Source of the DNA: Daphnia carinata
Lineage: Eukaryota > Arthropoda > Branchiopoda > Diplostraca > Daphniidae
Assembly: GCF_022539665.2 (NCBI RefSeq)
Contig: NC_081338.1
Location: 6,684,446 to 6,748,445, forward strand
Length of the DNA stretch: 64,000 bases
Direction: 5' to 3'
The position numbers were made by a program, and so were the translations under genes. Below, one piece after another: positions 10,200 through 23,354 of this stretch; the stretch's first letter is position 1; each line of letters starts with the position of its first letter. Below the pieces are notes generated by a model, which ran no database searches, had not been told where the DNA came from, and was given only the letters and a program-made list of their open reading frames with translations.

Positions 10200-13100
10200 G
10201 AGGTGATTTAAAACAAAACAAAAATGGATTTTTATTTTTGGACAGAAAAAAAAAGAAAAATACCAAAGGGAATTAAAATCAAGAAATTTGTGAAATGTCT
10301 GGCAGCAGCGGCGCTCTCTTTTTTTGGACGGTGTGTGAGCGTCGATGAATACGGTAAAGAAATCGGTGAGCTGTGTGGTGTTGTTTAACCTGGACCCATT
10401 TTTTTTTTCTCTTTGGGGAGGGGGGATTTTTTTTTTTTTTTTTTTTTTTTTAAGAATTTATGTTTTCAAAATGCGTTTCCTTTTTTGTTTTTGCGATAGG
10501 TTTTTTTTCCCTTTTTTTTGTTTTAGGTAGACATTCCACACAGACACACACACACACAAATGTGCTTTCCCCCTTGCGTAACCTTGTCGTCTACACCTCC
10601 CCTCATTTTTTTTTTCATGTAAATAAGGCGATGCAAAATCTGTTTTTCGTGGGGAAAACAAATTTTCCAGTCGTTTTGGAACCCGGTAGAATTTTTCTAA
10701 TCATCATCGCTAACCTTCTATTTCGTAGAGGTACCTGTTTCCTTTCTCTCGTTCTCCTACTTCCCTCTATTAAACAAAAAAAAAAAACGGCTAAGGAAAT
10801 AATTGGTGAATGAAGTGTTACCGGGAAAATGGGGGGGGGGACAACAAGCGATCCGTCGTGCAGAAGACAACAATTTTAGTTTATTGAGTCAGAAGATTTA
10901 CACACAACAAATGGGGAAAATAACAAAAAAAAAAAAAAAAGAGAAAAGCGTCTGCCAGCCAATGATGTGCCTTTTTTAATGCCACTCCCCATACCTTCCT
11001 TACACACACACAATCCCGATCAAATCGCAAAAAAGGGGGAGACATTTTTTTTTTATTCCGTTTTTTTTTTTCTTTTTAATTAATAGTTTACGAAAAATCA
11101 TGTTCCACTTTTTTGTCCTTGCAATTCGTGTAGGATTTCTGTGCTTTTTTTTGTGTTCCAAAACTTGGTATCAATTCCTGTTGAACCCGTCGATTTTTGT
11201 TTGTAGATTTGGCGTATTTGCTGGAACCAAAAAAAGGGGGGGAGGGATAAAGAATTTTTTTTTCACGAAACCCAAAAAAAAAAACTTTAAAAAAAGAAAA
11301 AAAAAACCTAAAAAAAAAAAATTACAATTTTTAATTTCTAATTATGTTAATGTGGGAAATCCTCCAGTTACTAAAAAAAAAAAATGTGGGGGACACAAAA
11401 CAGCAAAGTTACCAAAAATATTAAAAAAGGCAAAAAAAAAAAAAATTTACCTGGAGCTGATAGAATTGATGGGACAATTTCCATTTTGAATCCCCCCCTC
11501 CCATTTTCTTTGCCTCCGTTTGTTCAATTTCCACAGCAGAAATGGAAACAAAACTCTGTTCTCGCTCGCGTTTGTTCATTTTTGTTTTTCCCTCATTTTT
11601 CTTTTTCAGGTGGTTTGTCAATTCCGTTAAAAAGGGGGAGGAGACTTGATTTTTGTGTCCATGATTTTTCAGAAAAAGGCGATTGTGTCGACGTACAGTT
11701 AGATTTTCAATGTTTTTATGCGGTGATTTTGAAAGGGATTGTCGTTCATCGTTCGACGATGAACAAATACGGATCGAAGGAATCGGAGCAAAAAGTACAA
11801 AAAAAGAGAAAGATTAGAGAGGGTAAAACACAAACCAACGTAACACTCCCCCCCCCCCCATTTTTTAACCCGACATAAAGGTGGCGTCATTATTTTCATT
11901 CAAAAAAAAAAAAATTATTTCATTCGGATTACAAACTACTCCCTTAATTATTTTTTTTTTTTGGGTTCAACACACACTGCCGTTATTTCATTTGTTTCTA
12001 TTGCGTCATTTTTTCCTGAAATAGCCATTATTTCCAAACGATCTTTTTTTTTTTTAAAAAAAACTTATTTAAAGATGATGGTTATATAATTTTTTTTCCT
12101 CCTCACTTTCCTCCTACGTCACTTCCGCCACCTCTTTACACATACCTTCTTAAAAAAAAAAGCGGAAACAACAACAGAAAAATGTGTTTCATGCAAATGG
12201 GGAAAATCAGTAATTGTTTTTTTTTTTTTTTTTTTTTGAGGTTTCATCTGGTAAAAAAGTGCGTGAGCGCTGTATGCAATTTTAAATTGTGTCGCCTCCA
12301 AAAAAAAATGTTGACTTCGTTTCATTTCCTTTTCTAAATTAAGTTTGTCGTTATGAAAGAATGTTTGCACCACCTCGCTCCCTCCCTTCTGTTTTTGCTT
12401 TCTTGTTGTTGCTAATTGTTAAATTCGTTCTTTTTTTTTTTTTTTTACCTGGCAAGGAATTAGCGATCAAATTTCGCGCGGTTTTGTTATTTGTTTTGAA
12501 AAAAAAAGGAGAAGGATTTAAAACAAAAAAAAAATGGGGAATTTAAAAAAATTTGTGAAAAAAAAAATTGTTTGTTAAATTGTTTTGTTTCGTGAGTGGG
12601 TCTCTGATGACATCCTTCGGAATGAAAGATAATTTTTCGTAGAATTTTTTTTTTTTGTTTCTCGCCTTCACGCGGGAGTGAGAGGAAAGACGGGATGAAA
12701 GATGAGCAAAAAAAACAATTTCAAATTTTTTGATTTCACACGTGTTGTTGTTATTGTTGTTTTATTGTCCTCGAAGAAACGCTGCTGCCCGTGGGCAAGA
12801 AAATTCAGAGTTTTAAAAAAATAGAAATTAACAAAGTGCAGAAGAAAAGTGAAATCTTGTGCGTGTATGCGTGTGCCCCCTCCCACCACACCCTCCCGAA
12901 AGAAAAAAGAACGAACGTGTTTGTTGAAAATTGTTGAATTTTTGCCCCCCTCTCTTTGTTCACTTTCATTTCATTTTTGTCGATTGGGTATGGATAATTG
13001 AGATGGTTCGAAAAATTATTTTTAATTTCGTTTTTATTTTCTCCTGCAAAAAAAAAAAAAAAAAACATTGACAGATTTGTTTATTTCGTGACCTGCTGGA

Positions 13101-13266
13101 CGTGTCTGTATGTGTTCATGACGCATGAAAGTGAAGAAAAAAGCAAATTCTGCTGGGTTGTGGAAAAACAAATGTGTGTCTGATTAAAAGAGAAAAAAAC
13201 CAACAATTTTTTTAAAATCCTGTAACCAAAAGAACAAAAATTTCTTGTTTACCCCTTCAAATTATT
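10200..13266 (+). other. Long shep 3' UTR / convergent intergenic region
   Basis: About 3 kb downstream of the shep stop, packed with poly-T, poly-A and poly-G runs and no coding exon. Several AT-rich stretches could hold polyadenylation signals, but none was decisive. A long neural-type 3' UTR is an inference. It converges on the 3' end of the paraplegin gene. Confidence 0.4.
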
Positions 13267-13272
13267 TTTATT
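13267..13272 (-). terminator. Polyadenylation signal of paraplegin gene
   Basis: AATAAA on the minus strand, about 280 bp downstream of the stop codon at 13,554. Confidence 0.5.
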
Positions 13273-13553
13273 GACACATTTCCTAGAATGCAAAACCAGC
13301 ACGGCGTAATTTCGAAGAGAACCTAACACAAGAAATTATTCACGACACGATGGAGGTAAAAAAGAATGAACGATATCTTTTTTATGAAGAACGTGACAAC
13401 CTACTTTCCTCCTGGCTTTAACAGACCAAATGTATATAATCCACTTACATTTTTTTTTTTTTACAAGCCTTTCAGCAAACAAGTAATCCTCACCAGAAGG
13501 CAAGGATCAATACTGGTTTGTCTATGTCACCTTCTACAGTATGTAAAATAGAA

Positions 13554-16317
<2,764 letters not shown>

Positions 16318-17749
16318 TGTGGGTCAGAAAACAAAGCCCACATTTACGTAAGCCCAGCAGACGAATAACAGAGTTGTTGACATTTTTGGCAATGTTTCAT
16401 CACAATTTGCATAATTAAATTGTTTGAAGAAAACTGTATAATGTACAATTTACATGAATTGAAAAAATGCGTTAACGTTTGTTTGAGTTTAATAATTAGC
16501 GTTTTTAGAAAGTTCTATCACATTTTCCGAAATGGCAACCTTACCATGCTGTTCCCTGGAGAGCACGGCATTCGAAGTGGGTTTTGGAAGCATGGTAAAG
16601 TGAGTAATATACGCATGGTCCTTCGAATTCGACAAAGTATGGTAATCAATCACTTAATATTGCTGCTTACTTCGTTGATTAAGAAGCTTTGGATGATACC
16701 TAACTATTACAATGTTTTTCTATAACTTATTTCATCGACAGAAATGCTGCTAAAGAAAGGGTAATTCCTCACGTTCACATGCCATTTTTTTTGCCTTATA
16801 TGCCCAAATGCTGCAACCCGTTAGATGTGCAATTATGAAAGCATTTTCTGCTGATGTAAAGCTCTACTAAAGCTAAAATGCAACTGAAAAGAAGCAAAAT
16901 TTCGATTTGGTAGCAAACAGCTTTTAAAACCTTTTACAAATGCATTTTTGTTTTAAATATGGAACAATGATCTGAGAATTGCTCGTCTAGAAATTTTTTA
17001 GAAAAACTGGCGGCAAAAATGCATTCCGATTTAGCTCTAGACGTTACCAATAAGGGAAAATTCAAGTCAAATGTGCATGCATGACTGATGCAGTAAGCTT
17101 ATATATGAGTCAGTAGAACGTCCTTGGAAATGAATTGCACGTGTACTACGTTTTTGAAACGAAAAGACCCAAACATATATTTAGTCCACAAATAATATGC
17201 TTCACACAAAACCTATTAGGGATCTGAAGAGCAGTTGCTCAAATATTCCCCTGCCACGTACTCACTTCGTATGTTACATCGTATGATTCATTCCCCACAG
17301 GTTGATTTTAATTCTTTGTTTACCATTTCCATGCAACAAAAAGAAGACTAACTCAATCGTTTTCGGTTTCTTTTTCCTTCTCATTTAACGTTTCGCTTTA
17401 CTTTTTTTTACCAGGTAATAACGGAGCACTTTCTATTCGTAATTGGAGAACAACTCTTCAAACATAGCCTGCAACTACAGTCCCATTCTGCAATAACCAT
17501 TTGAATGCACTGGCATATGGCGAATGGGTTCAGATTTTTCGTATCTTCAGTATGGCCTCATTTTTGGCTGACGGACAGAGAGAGTCGGGTAAATAGCATG
17601 AAGGAATTTCTTTAGACTACAAAAATTAACGTAGCTCGAGGACGTGAATCTCTTTACACTGGCCTTGCATTTGTTAATTCACTAGCAAAAAAGTGAACTT
17701 ATTGGTGACTGTTTTCATTTTCTTTTACCTTCACAGGGCAAGAAAATGT
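16318..17749. other. Intergenic between paraplegin and collagen genes
   Basis: A divergent spacer of 1.4 kb that should hold the paraplegin promoter near 16,320-16,450. A possible exon-like block at 16,509-16,600 (pyrimidine tract, AG, open frame, then GTGAGT donor) was seen, but no family was recognised and no frame clearly wins. Confidence 0.4.
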
Positions 17750-17784
17750 TTATAAGGCGGGTCGCCCTGGCTCTTTCTCATCAG
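17750..17784 (+). promoter_or_regulatory. Core promoter of collagen gene 1
   Basis: TTATAAGG at 17,750-17,757 and an initiator-like CATCAGC around 17,779-17,785, about 30 bp apart. This is the spacing of a TATA-Inr promoter. Confidence 0.65.
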
Positions 17785-17934
17785 CGTTGATCGTGCAGTG
17801 GCAAAGGAAGCATCAACCTGATAAGGCTTGCTGTCTTCAATTACCATCCTGTAAAATCCTAATTCATTCTGTTTATTTTATGTTTACAGAAGTTAAAAAC
17901 TATAATAAGAATCAAGATCATTTAAACATCAGCC

Positions 17935-19526
17935 ATGAAAACAGCTGTAGTAAGTTAACTTGTTGCTACTCATCTATCGCATTTACTTTTGATGATCTTC
18001 TCTGTCTAACAGGCTCTTTTGATAACTCTCGTCGTGGTGGCCAATGCTGCCCCGCAGTACCAAAGAGAGTACCCTAAACAAGGAGCTCCTTCCCTTTCGC
18101 AGGAGCAATGGGCATCTTTAAATCCTGTTCAATCTGAAAACAGTGATCGTGATGAGCTTGCGAAGCAGTGGGCTAGCTTCCTTGAGTAAAAGATAAATTG
18201 AGAAATTAAAATAATGAGATTAAACGCTAATGAATAAAATGTTTAGGTACCTTCCATGGCTGACAGGGCCTCCTGGACCTGTTGGACCTGCTGGACCACC
18301 AGGTTCCCCAGGTGGAGCTTCGAGCTATGACCAACCCCAATCTATTGCTGGACCTCCTGGTCCGCCAGGACCTGTTGGCCCACAAGGCGAGAAGGGAGAC
18401 ACAGGTGCACCAGGTGTCAATGGTGAACCTGGACCTCAAGGAAATCCCGGTGCTGATGGTGCTCCAGGTCCTCAAGGACCTACAGGGGAACCTGGCGCAG
18501 ATGGAGCCTCTGGAACCGCTGGAGCCCCTGGTACTCCGGGACAAAAGGGCGAAGCTGGAGCTAATGGCGTAGATGGAGCTCCTGGAGCACCAGGAACCCC
18601 GGGTAAAGATGGGTATCCTGGAGCACAAGGTCCTCAAGGACCTAAAGGGGAAACTGGTGCCCCTGGGATCACACTTCCTTCTAAGATTCCTGGACCCGCC
18701 GGCCCTCCTGGATATCCTGGTAAAGATGGAGCTCCGGGAGCTGCTGGTGCTCCAGGAGGTGTTGGAACTGCCGGACCGCAGGGATTGCAAGGACCTGCTG
18801 GCAAAGATGGCGCTCCTGGTAGCCCTGGTAGTGTAGGCCCAAAAGGAGAGGCTGGAAACCCTGGTTATAATGGAGCTCCAGGAAAAGACGGACTTCCAGG
18901 CACTCCAAGCACACAACCTGGCCCCGTAGGACCACAAGGACCTGCTGGATCCCCAGGCCCCAATGGAGCTCCTGGAAAAGATGGTTCCCCTGGTCCAGCT
19001 GGCCCTCCAGGCAAAGATGGACTTGATGGCGTTCCAGGATCTCCAGGTTTTAATTATTTAAAAATTACTATTAACATAATATCACTGATAATATTTTCGA
19101 AATTCAGGTTTACAAGGAGAGCAAGGCAAACCTGGGAAGGATGGTTATCCTGGCCCAACTGGTGCTCCTGGTACGCCTGGAGATGTAGGACCTCAAGGTC
19201 TTCAAGGCCTACCAGGACCAGCTGGTGAAGCTGGCAAGACTGGCCCTGAAGGTCCAATTGGGCCCGTTGGTCCTGTTGGAAGTGAAGGAAAACCTGGTCC
19301 GGCAGGCGAGCCTGGAACGCCAGGTCCACAAGGACCCGTAGGACCTACTGGGCCGGCTGGAGCAGATGGTAAACCAGGCCAACCTGGAGTTACAGGACCC
19401 ATGGGCCCTGCAGGTCCACCAGGACCTAGTGCAAGTCAAACCGTATACCCCAAACAGGAATATAAGAGCGCCGTTGTGCCTTATAGCATACCGGCTCCTA
19501 AAGACGATTGGTACAGCAGCAAGTAA
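17935..19526 (+). CDS. Short secreted collagen 1
   Basis: Exons 17935-17949, 18013-18185, 18247-19046 and 19108-19526, giving 468 aa. A signal peptide ([17 protein letters not shown]) is split by the first intron after five codons. A non-collagenous stretch of about 45 residues ends in QWASFLEYLPWL. Then come long Gly-X-Y repeats rich in GKDG, GAPG and GPQG. The repeats are broken at [10 protein letters not shown], at [10 protein letters not shown] and near PSTQPG. The C-terminal tail after GPPGPSASQ is about 30 residues and ends DDWYSSK. There is no C4/NC1 domain, no fibrillar C-propeptide and no cysteine, so it is neither type IV nor fibrillar. The size suggests a cuticle or matrix collagen of arthropod type. 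The protein is closely related to the next gene, with identical intron phases (0, 2, 1). Confidence 0.93.
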
Positions 19527-19890
19527 ATGTAAACAACTGCCTTTTTGCATTTACAGTCTGGACGGTACGAAATTGTGCAACAACATGATTTATTTAACGT
19601 GAAATAGCTATTCATCCATGCAAACAAAAATTGTAGGATGTCAAATTGCATACCTTTGTATTTTTGTAAAATGTTAATTATTTAGCATGTCAGTTGTATA
19701 CTGTAAATCAATCAAAATGGAAAACATACTATACTGCATCAAAGCTTTGTGTTTTTATACCGAAGTTGAGGCGGGTTTCGTTCTTCTATGGACGTGTGAA
19801 AGAGAAATGAAGGAGATGACGTACATCTTTGATAGCTTTAAATAGTATGGTTTCTACTTTGATTGCATTTGATTTTATATCATTTGACAG
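19527..19890 (+). other. 3' flank of collagen 1
   Basis: AT-rich, with no clear AATAAA. It should hold the collagen 3' UTR and any upstream exon of the orphan fragment that follows; no such exon was found. Confidence 0.4.
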
Positions 19891-20337
19891 CTAGTGTGAC
19901 CTTCACGACTGCTTCCGGGCAAGACATTAGTCTTTTTCTTAGAAGCAAATCAAGAATTTTTGTATTTTGGTTTGCCTGCGGATCTGGAAAGGGAATGGTA
20001 CGGTGAAGGATATAGATTTCTTCTTTTACCCTGATATTGCTAACCTTTCCTCCTTTTTTTTTACAGTATAAATGGCCAAGCCTTGGCACTTTCATTCAGT
20101 GCTCTACCAACTTCGAACCCACTAGGAACTCCGATTCTGAGGCAGTACCCTATAATTGTGTTGGACGGAATAGGTAGGTGGAAAATATTTAAATATTTGC
20201 TAAGTAATTTTAATTTAATGGTTTACTATTATTTTATATTTAACAGACGTTATTCTTTTTCAGCCATTAAAATGGTTACACGAGTACTTACGCCGATATT
20301 CGGTCTAGCAGATATGGGACTCAAAAATCCAGATTAG
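19891..20337 (+). CDS. Orphan gene fragment, three phase-consistent exons
   Basis: Exons 19891-19997, 20067-20173 and 20247-20337 (stop TAG). The junctions are ATG|GTACGG, TTTTACAG|TAT, AAT-AG|GTAGGT and TTTAACAG|A, each with a pyrimidine tract. One continuous frame runs through all three: about 35 codons (SVTFTTASGQDI... to CGSGKGM), 36 codons (YKWPSLGTFIQCSTNFEP... to GRN) and 30 codons (RYSFSAIKM... to GLKNPD). The introns are about 70 bp, typical of this window. No start codon or upstream exon was found; an open acceptor at 19,890 implies one is missing. The family is not recognised. It may be the 3' end of a decayed gene, or a live gene whose first exon I could not see. Confidence 0.45.
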
Positions 20338-20662
20338 CAGGTATTATAACAGTAGCTCCAGGGAAAGTTTATCGCATGTTCTTTGTTCATTTAATACAGT
20401 AGTTTAACCGCCTTTTGGAATTCCCGACATCTAACAATGTACGAAATTTCAATAGAGAAAAGAGAAATGGTGTCAATTAACTTAAACTGGCGTCTACTGT
20501 TCTTTGGCTATCCTTACTGTGTCGCCCTTTTCTCCTCATAACTCAAAGTATTCTTTTATACAGCAATATGTGCGTTACGCTAGTTTGGGCCCTTTTTGCC
20601 CAGCTCTCATCTTCAGCGATGGATGACATAATTTCCACCTCCCACAAGTTTCCATCTAGCCG
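20338..20662. other. Spacer before collagen 2, nothing recognised
   Basis: AT-rich spacer of about 325 bp upstream of the collagen 2 core promoter. No coding frame with splice support was seen. Confidence 0.5.
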
Positions 20663-20697
20663 TTTAAATAGCCAGTCGTACGTGTTCATTGATCAGT
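20663..20697 (+). promoter_or_regulatory. Core promoter of collagen gene 2
   Basis: A TATA-like TTTAAATA at 20,663-20,670 and an initiator GATCAGTG with TCAGT at 20,693-20,697. The spacing matches that in collagen 1. Confidence 0.6.
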
Positions 20698-20939
20698 GTG
20701 GAGCCTTTGGTTCAAGGAGAAACATCATTTAAAAGAAAAGGTATTAAGGAAAATTGAAGTTTTCTTATAATTTCCTTTTGTATGTCATTAAATTGGCTGC
20801 AGTGTCTAAATGTACTAGGAATCAAGTATTCACTTAGGCAAATATTAACTTAACTTTTTGAGGCAAGTTGGTTATAGTTCTATTTGTGATAACAGGTGTT
20901 GCTGTTTAAACCGAGAGTTGCATTTAGAGACTTAAAGCC

Positions 20940-22540
20940 ATGAGGGCAACGGTAAAATATATCATTATGTCATAAAGTTGATATACACAATTTACTTTTC
21001 AATTACTAGGTAATTCTACTGTACATTGTTGTGACAACATATGCCGTTCCACAATATGGGTCTATCCCACAACAAGCGCCGCCGTCAAACTTCCATAGCA
21101 ATTACGCGAACAATGGACCACCAGTGGGCAAACCTCAACTGGAAGAAATTCAAAGGCAATGGGCTAAGTTCATTGAGTAAGTTTTGGTCACGTCCGTTAC
21201 TGTAATTCATCACGAATTAAGAATAACTGGCGCTTTAAATAATTGCAGGAAGCTGCCATGGCTACAAGGGCCTGCTGGTCCACCTGGCCCTCCAGGTGCA
21301 CCTAGTGGGAATCAGCTTCAGCAGACAATAGTTGGCCCTCCTGGTCGTCCTGGAGCACCAGGACCTGCTGGACGGAAAGGAGAGAATGGCAATCCTGGAA
21401 ATCCAGGATTTGCTGGAGCAACTGGACCACAAGGACCACAGGGTCTTGATGGTGCTCCTGGTAGACCTGGAAGGGCAGGTGAACGTGGAACAAATGGATT
21501 TCCTGGCGCTCCTGGAGGACCTGGTTTTCCTGGTGCTAAAGGGGCGGCTGGATCTAACGGGGGACCCGGTCTTATTGGACCTCCAGGAAATCCTGGAAAA
21601 GATGGTTTCAATGGGTTACCTGGGTTTCAAGGAGTTAAGGGAGAGCCGGGCCCACCTGGCATAACGTTGCCTTCAAATGTTCCTGGGCCTGCTGGCGCAC
21701 CCGGTACTCCCGGGAAAGACGGATGGCCTGGTTTACCTGGTGGACCTGGACCTGCCGGACGCGTTGGGCATTCAGGACCCGTGGGATCTCCAGGAAGACC
21801 TGGAGGAAATGGATTTCCAGGAGGTCCTGGCCCGAAAGGTGAACCTGGGAATCCTGGTATCAATGGACAGCCTGGCAAAGATGGACTTAATGGCGCCCCA
21901 AGCACTAAGCCTGGCCCGGTGGGACCTCAAGGGCCTTTGGGTCCTCCAGGATTTAATGGCGTTCCTGGGAAAGATGGTTCTCCTGGCTTACCAGGCAATT
22001 CAGGCAAAGATGGACTCCCTGGCGCACCCGGTATCCCAGGTATTTGGAATTGGGTGAATAATTGGTTGCTGTTACGTGGTCCATTTTTTCATTTTAGGTG
22101 GGTCAGGTCCACCTGGTAAACCAGGCAAGGACGGCCTTAACGGAGCCCCAGGAGCGCCGGGCATTCCTGGTGGTGCTGGACCTGTAGGGTCGCAAGGCAA
22201 ACCAGGTGCTTCTGGTTCTGCTGGTGGACAAGGAAGTCCTGGACCAGCTGGATCTGTTGGGAACCCTGGGCCCCAGGGTAGACCTGGTGCACCAGGTTTC
22301 CCAGGTAGCTCAGGTCCTCCAGGTTCTCAAGGAGAACAGGGACCTCAAGGAGCAGCTGGCCCTCAAGGAAGAGCTGGCACCCCTGGCGGTCCGGGACCTG
22401 CTGGCCCTCCAGGTTCTTCTGGGAATTTAGTTCAATCTCCAGCTTATAATTCACCTGGACAACAGCCTTCTTACCAAGCCACAGGTCATCAGTCCTCATC
22501 CCATTCATTTGGATCTTTGCAACCCGCATACGGTCGTTAG
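20940..22540 (+). CDS. Short secreted collagen 2 (tandem paralog)
   Basis: Exons 20940-20951, 21010-21176, 21249-22039 and 22098-22540, giving 470 aa. The first exon encodes only MRAT, and the signal peptide continues [12 protein letters not shown]. The non-collagenous stretch ends in QWAKFIEKLPWL, nearly the same as in collagen 1. Gly-X-Y repeats follow, broken at [11 protein letters not shown], at [10 protein letters not shown] and near PSTKPG, the same three places as the neighbour. The tail is Ser/Gln/Tyr-rich ([14 protein letters not shown]...) and ends PAYGR. No cysteine and no NC1 domain. Intron positions and phases match collagen 1, so the pair arose by duplication; the tails have diverged. 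Confidence 0.93.
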
Positions 22541-22753
22541 GATTCAGCGAAATTGAACTGAGTTGAAATTCGTAATTTTCAGTTTAAATTTACAAATTAA
22601 AATAAGGTATAAATTTGAGCATGATGAAAGTTTTGGCAGTTTAACATGCGCCATGATTGTTTTTCAATTTTTATTGTTTTTATTCTAATTGTGTTGGACA
22701 TTTTTTCTATTGTTTTTCCTGTTCATATCAGAACTGGTTTTAGATTTCATATT
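22541..22753 (+). other. 3' flank of collagen 2
   Basis: AT-rich, probably the 3' UTR. An AATAAG near 22,600 is the nearest polyadenylation-like hexamer. Confidence 0.4.
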
Positions 22754-23044
22754 TTAAGAAAAATATATAAAGGATGAAGAGAAACGGTATGAAACAAACG
22801 ATTTCAACACGATGGGAAGAATTAAAGTGATCAACGTAAACGGCAATTCTGGTTTGGTTTGGACAGCATAGTACAGGACAGGGGACTGGCTGAAGTCACC
22901 ATCATCGTTCAGGTGAAGATTGTGACAAAACGTTGCAATGCCTTTGTATCCACAGGAATTGAAATGACGGATTAGATTTAAAGGCATTTGGTTGTCATGG
23001 TAACCTGTTCCGTCCATAACCGATTTAATATATCGGATGTTCAT
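22754..23044 (-). CDS. Hypothetical 96-aa ORF on opposite strand
   Basis: Single open frame with ATG at 23,044. The middle part (NLIRHFNSCGYKGIATFCHN and on) has codon choice that looks coding and ends in a hydrophobic run (FTLITLILPIV). No splice sites, promoter or family were recognised. An RFX-type palindrome lies inside it at 22,991-23,004. It could equally be an intergenic frame open by chance. Confidence 0.25.
   Translation of the reverse strand: MNIRYIKSVMDGTGYHDNQMPLNLIRHFNSCGYKGIATFCHNLHLNDDGDFSQSPVLYYAVQTKPELPFTLITLILPIVLKSFVSYRFSSSFIYFS
22991..23004. promoter_or_regulatory. RFX X-box palindrome
   Basis: GTTGTCATGGTAAC fits the X-box consensus of RFX factors (GTNRCC, short spacer, RGYAAC). 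It lies about 350 bp upstream of the ABCB7 start and 450 bp after collagen 2. Function is inferred. Confidence 0.4.
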
Positions 23045-23354
23045 TAGTTACAACAATCGTGATATTAACATGAATTTGAAAATAAAGATTTAATATGCAT
23101 TTAATGAAGTTTAATAAAGCCGAGATTCATTTTGTACCGAACTTGCTGGGTGTTTGGGCGTTATAGTGCATCACACGGTCGTAATGAAAACCTAACATGC
23201 GCGGACTTGTTTTTTCTTCAGAATGGTCTGCTGATTCCCTGAAGTATGAATTGGGAATTGGCTAAGGCTTGTTTATGTTTATAAACCGAATGTTATCTCC
23301 ACATAAAAATGCGTCCTTAATAAAGATACCTATTTTAAGTTGAAATTAGTTCTA
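23045..23354 (+). promoter_or_regulatory. ABCB7 upstream region
   Basis: Spacer of 310 bp before the ABCB7 ATG. It has no TATA box or single clear initiator, as usual for housekeeping genes. Confidence 0.35.

Noticed and set aside
17935-22540. Type IV or fibrillar collagen
   Set aside because: No C-terminal NC1 or C-propeptide domain and no cysteines; the chains are only about 470 residues.
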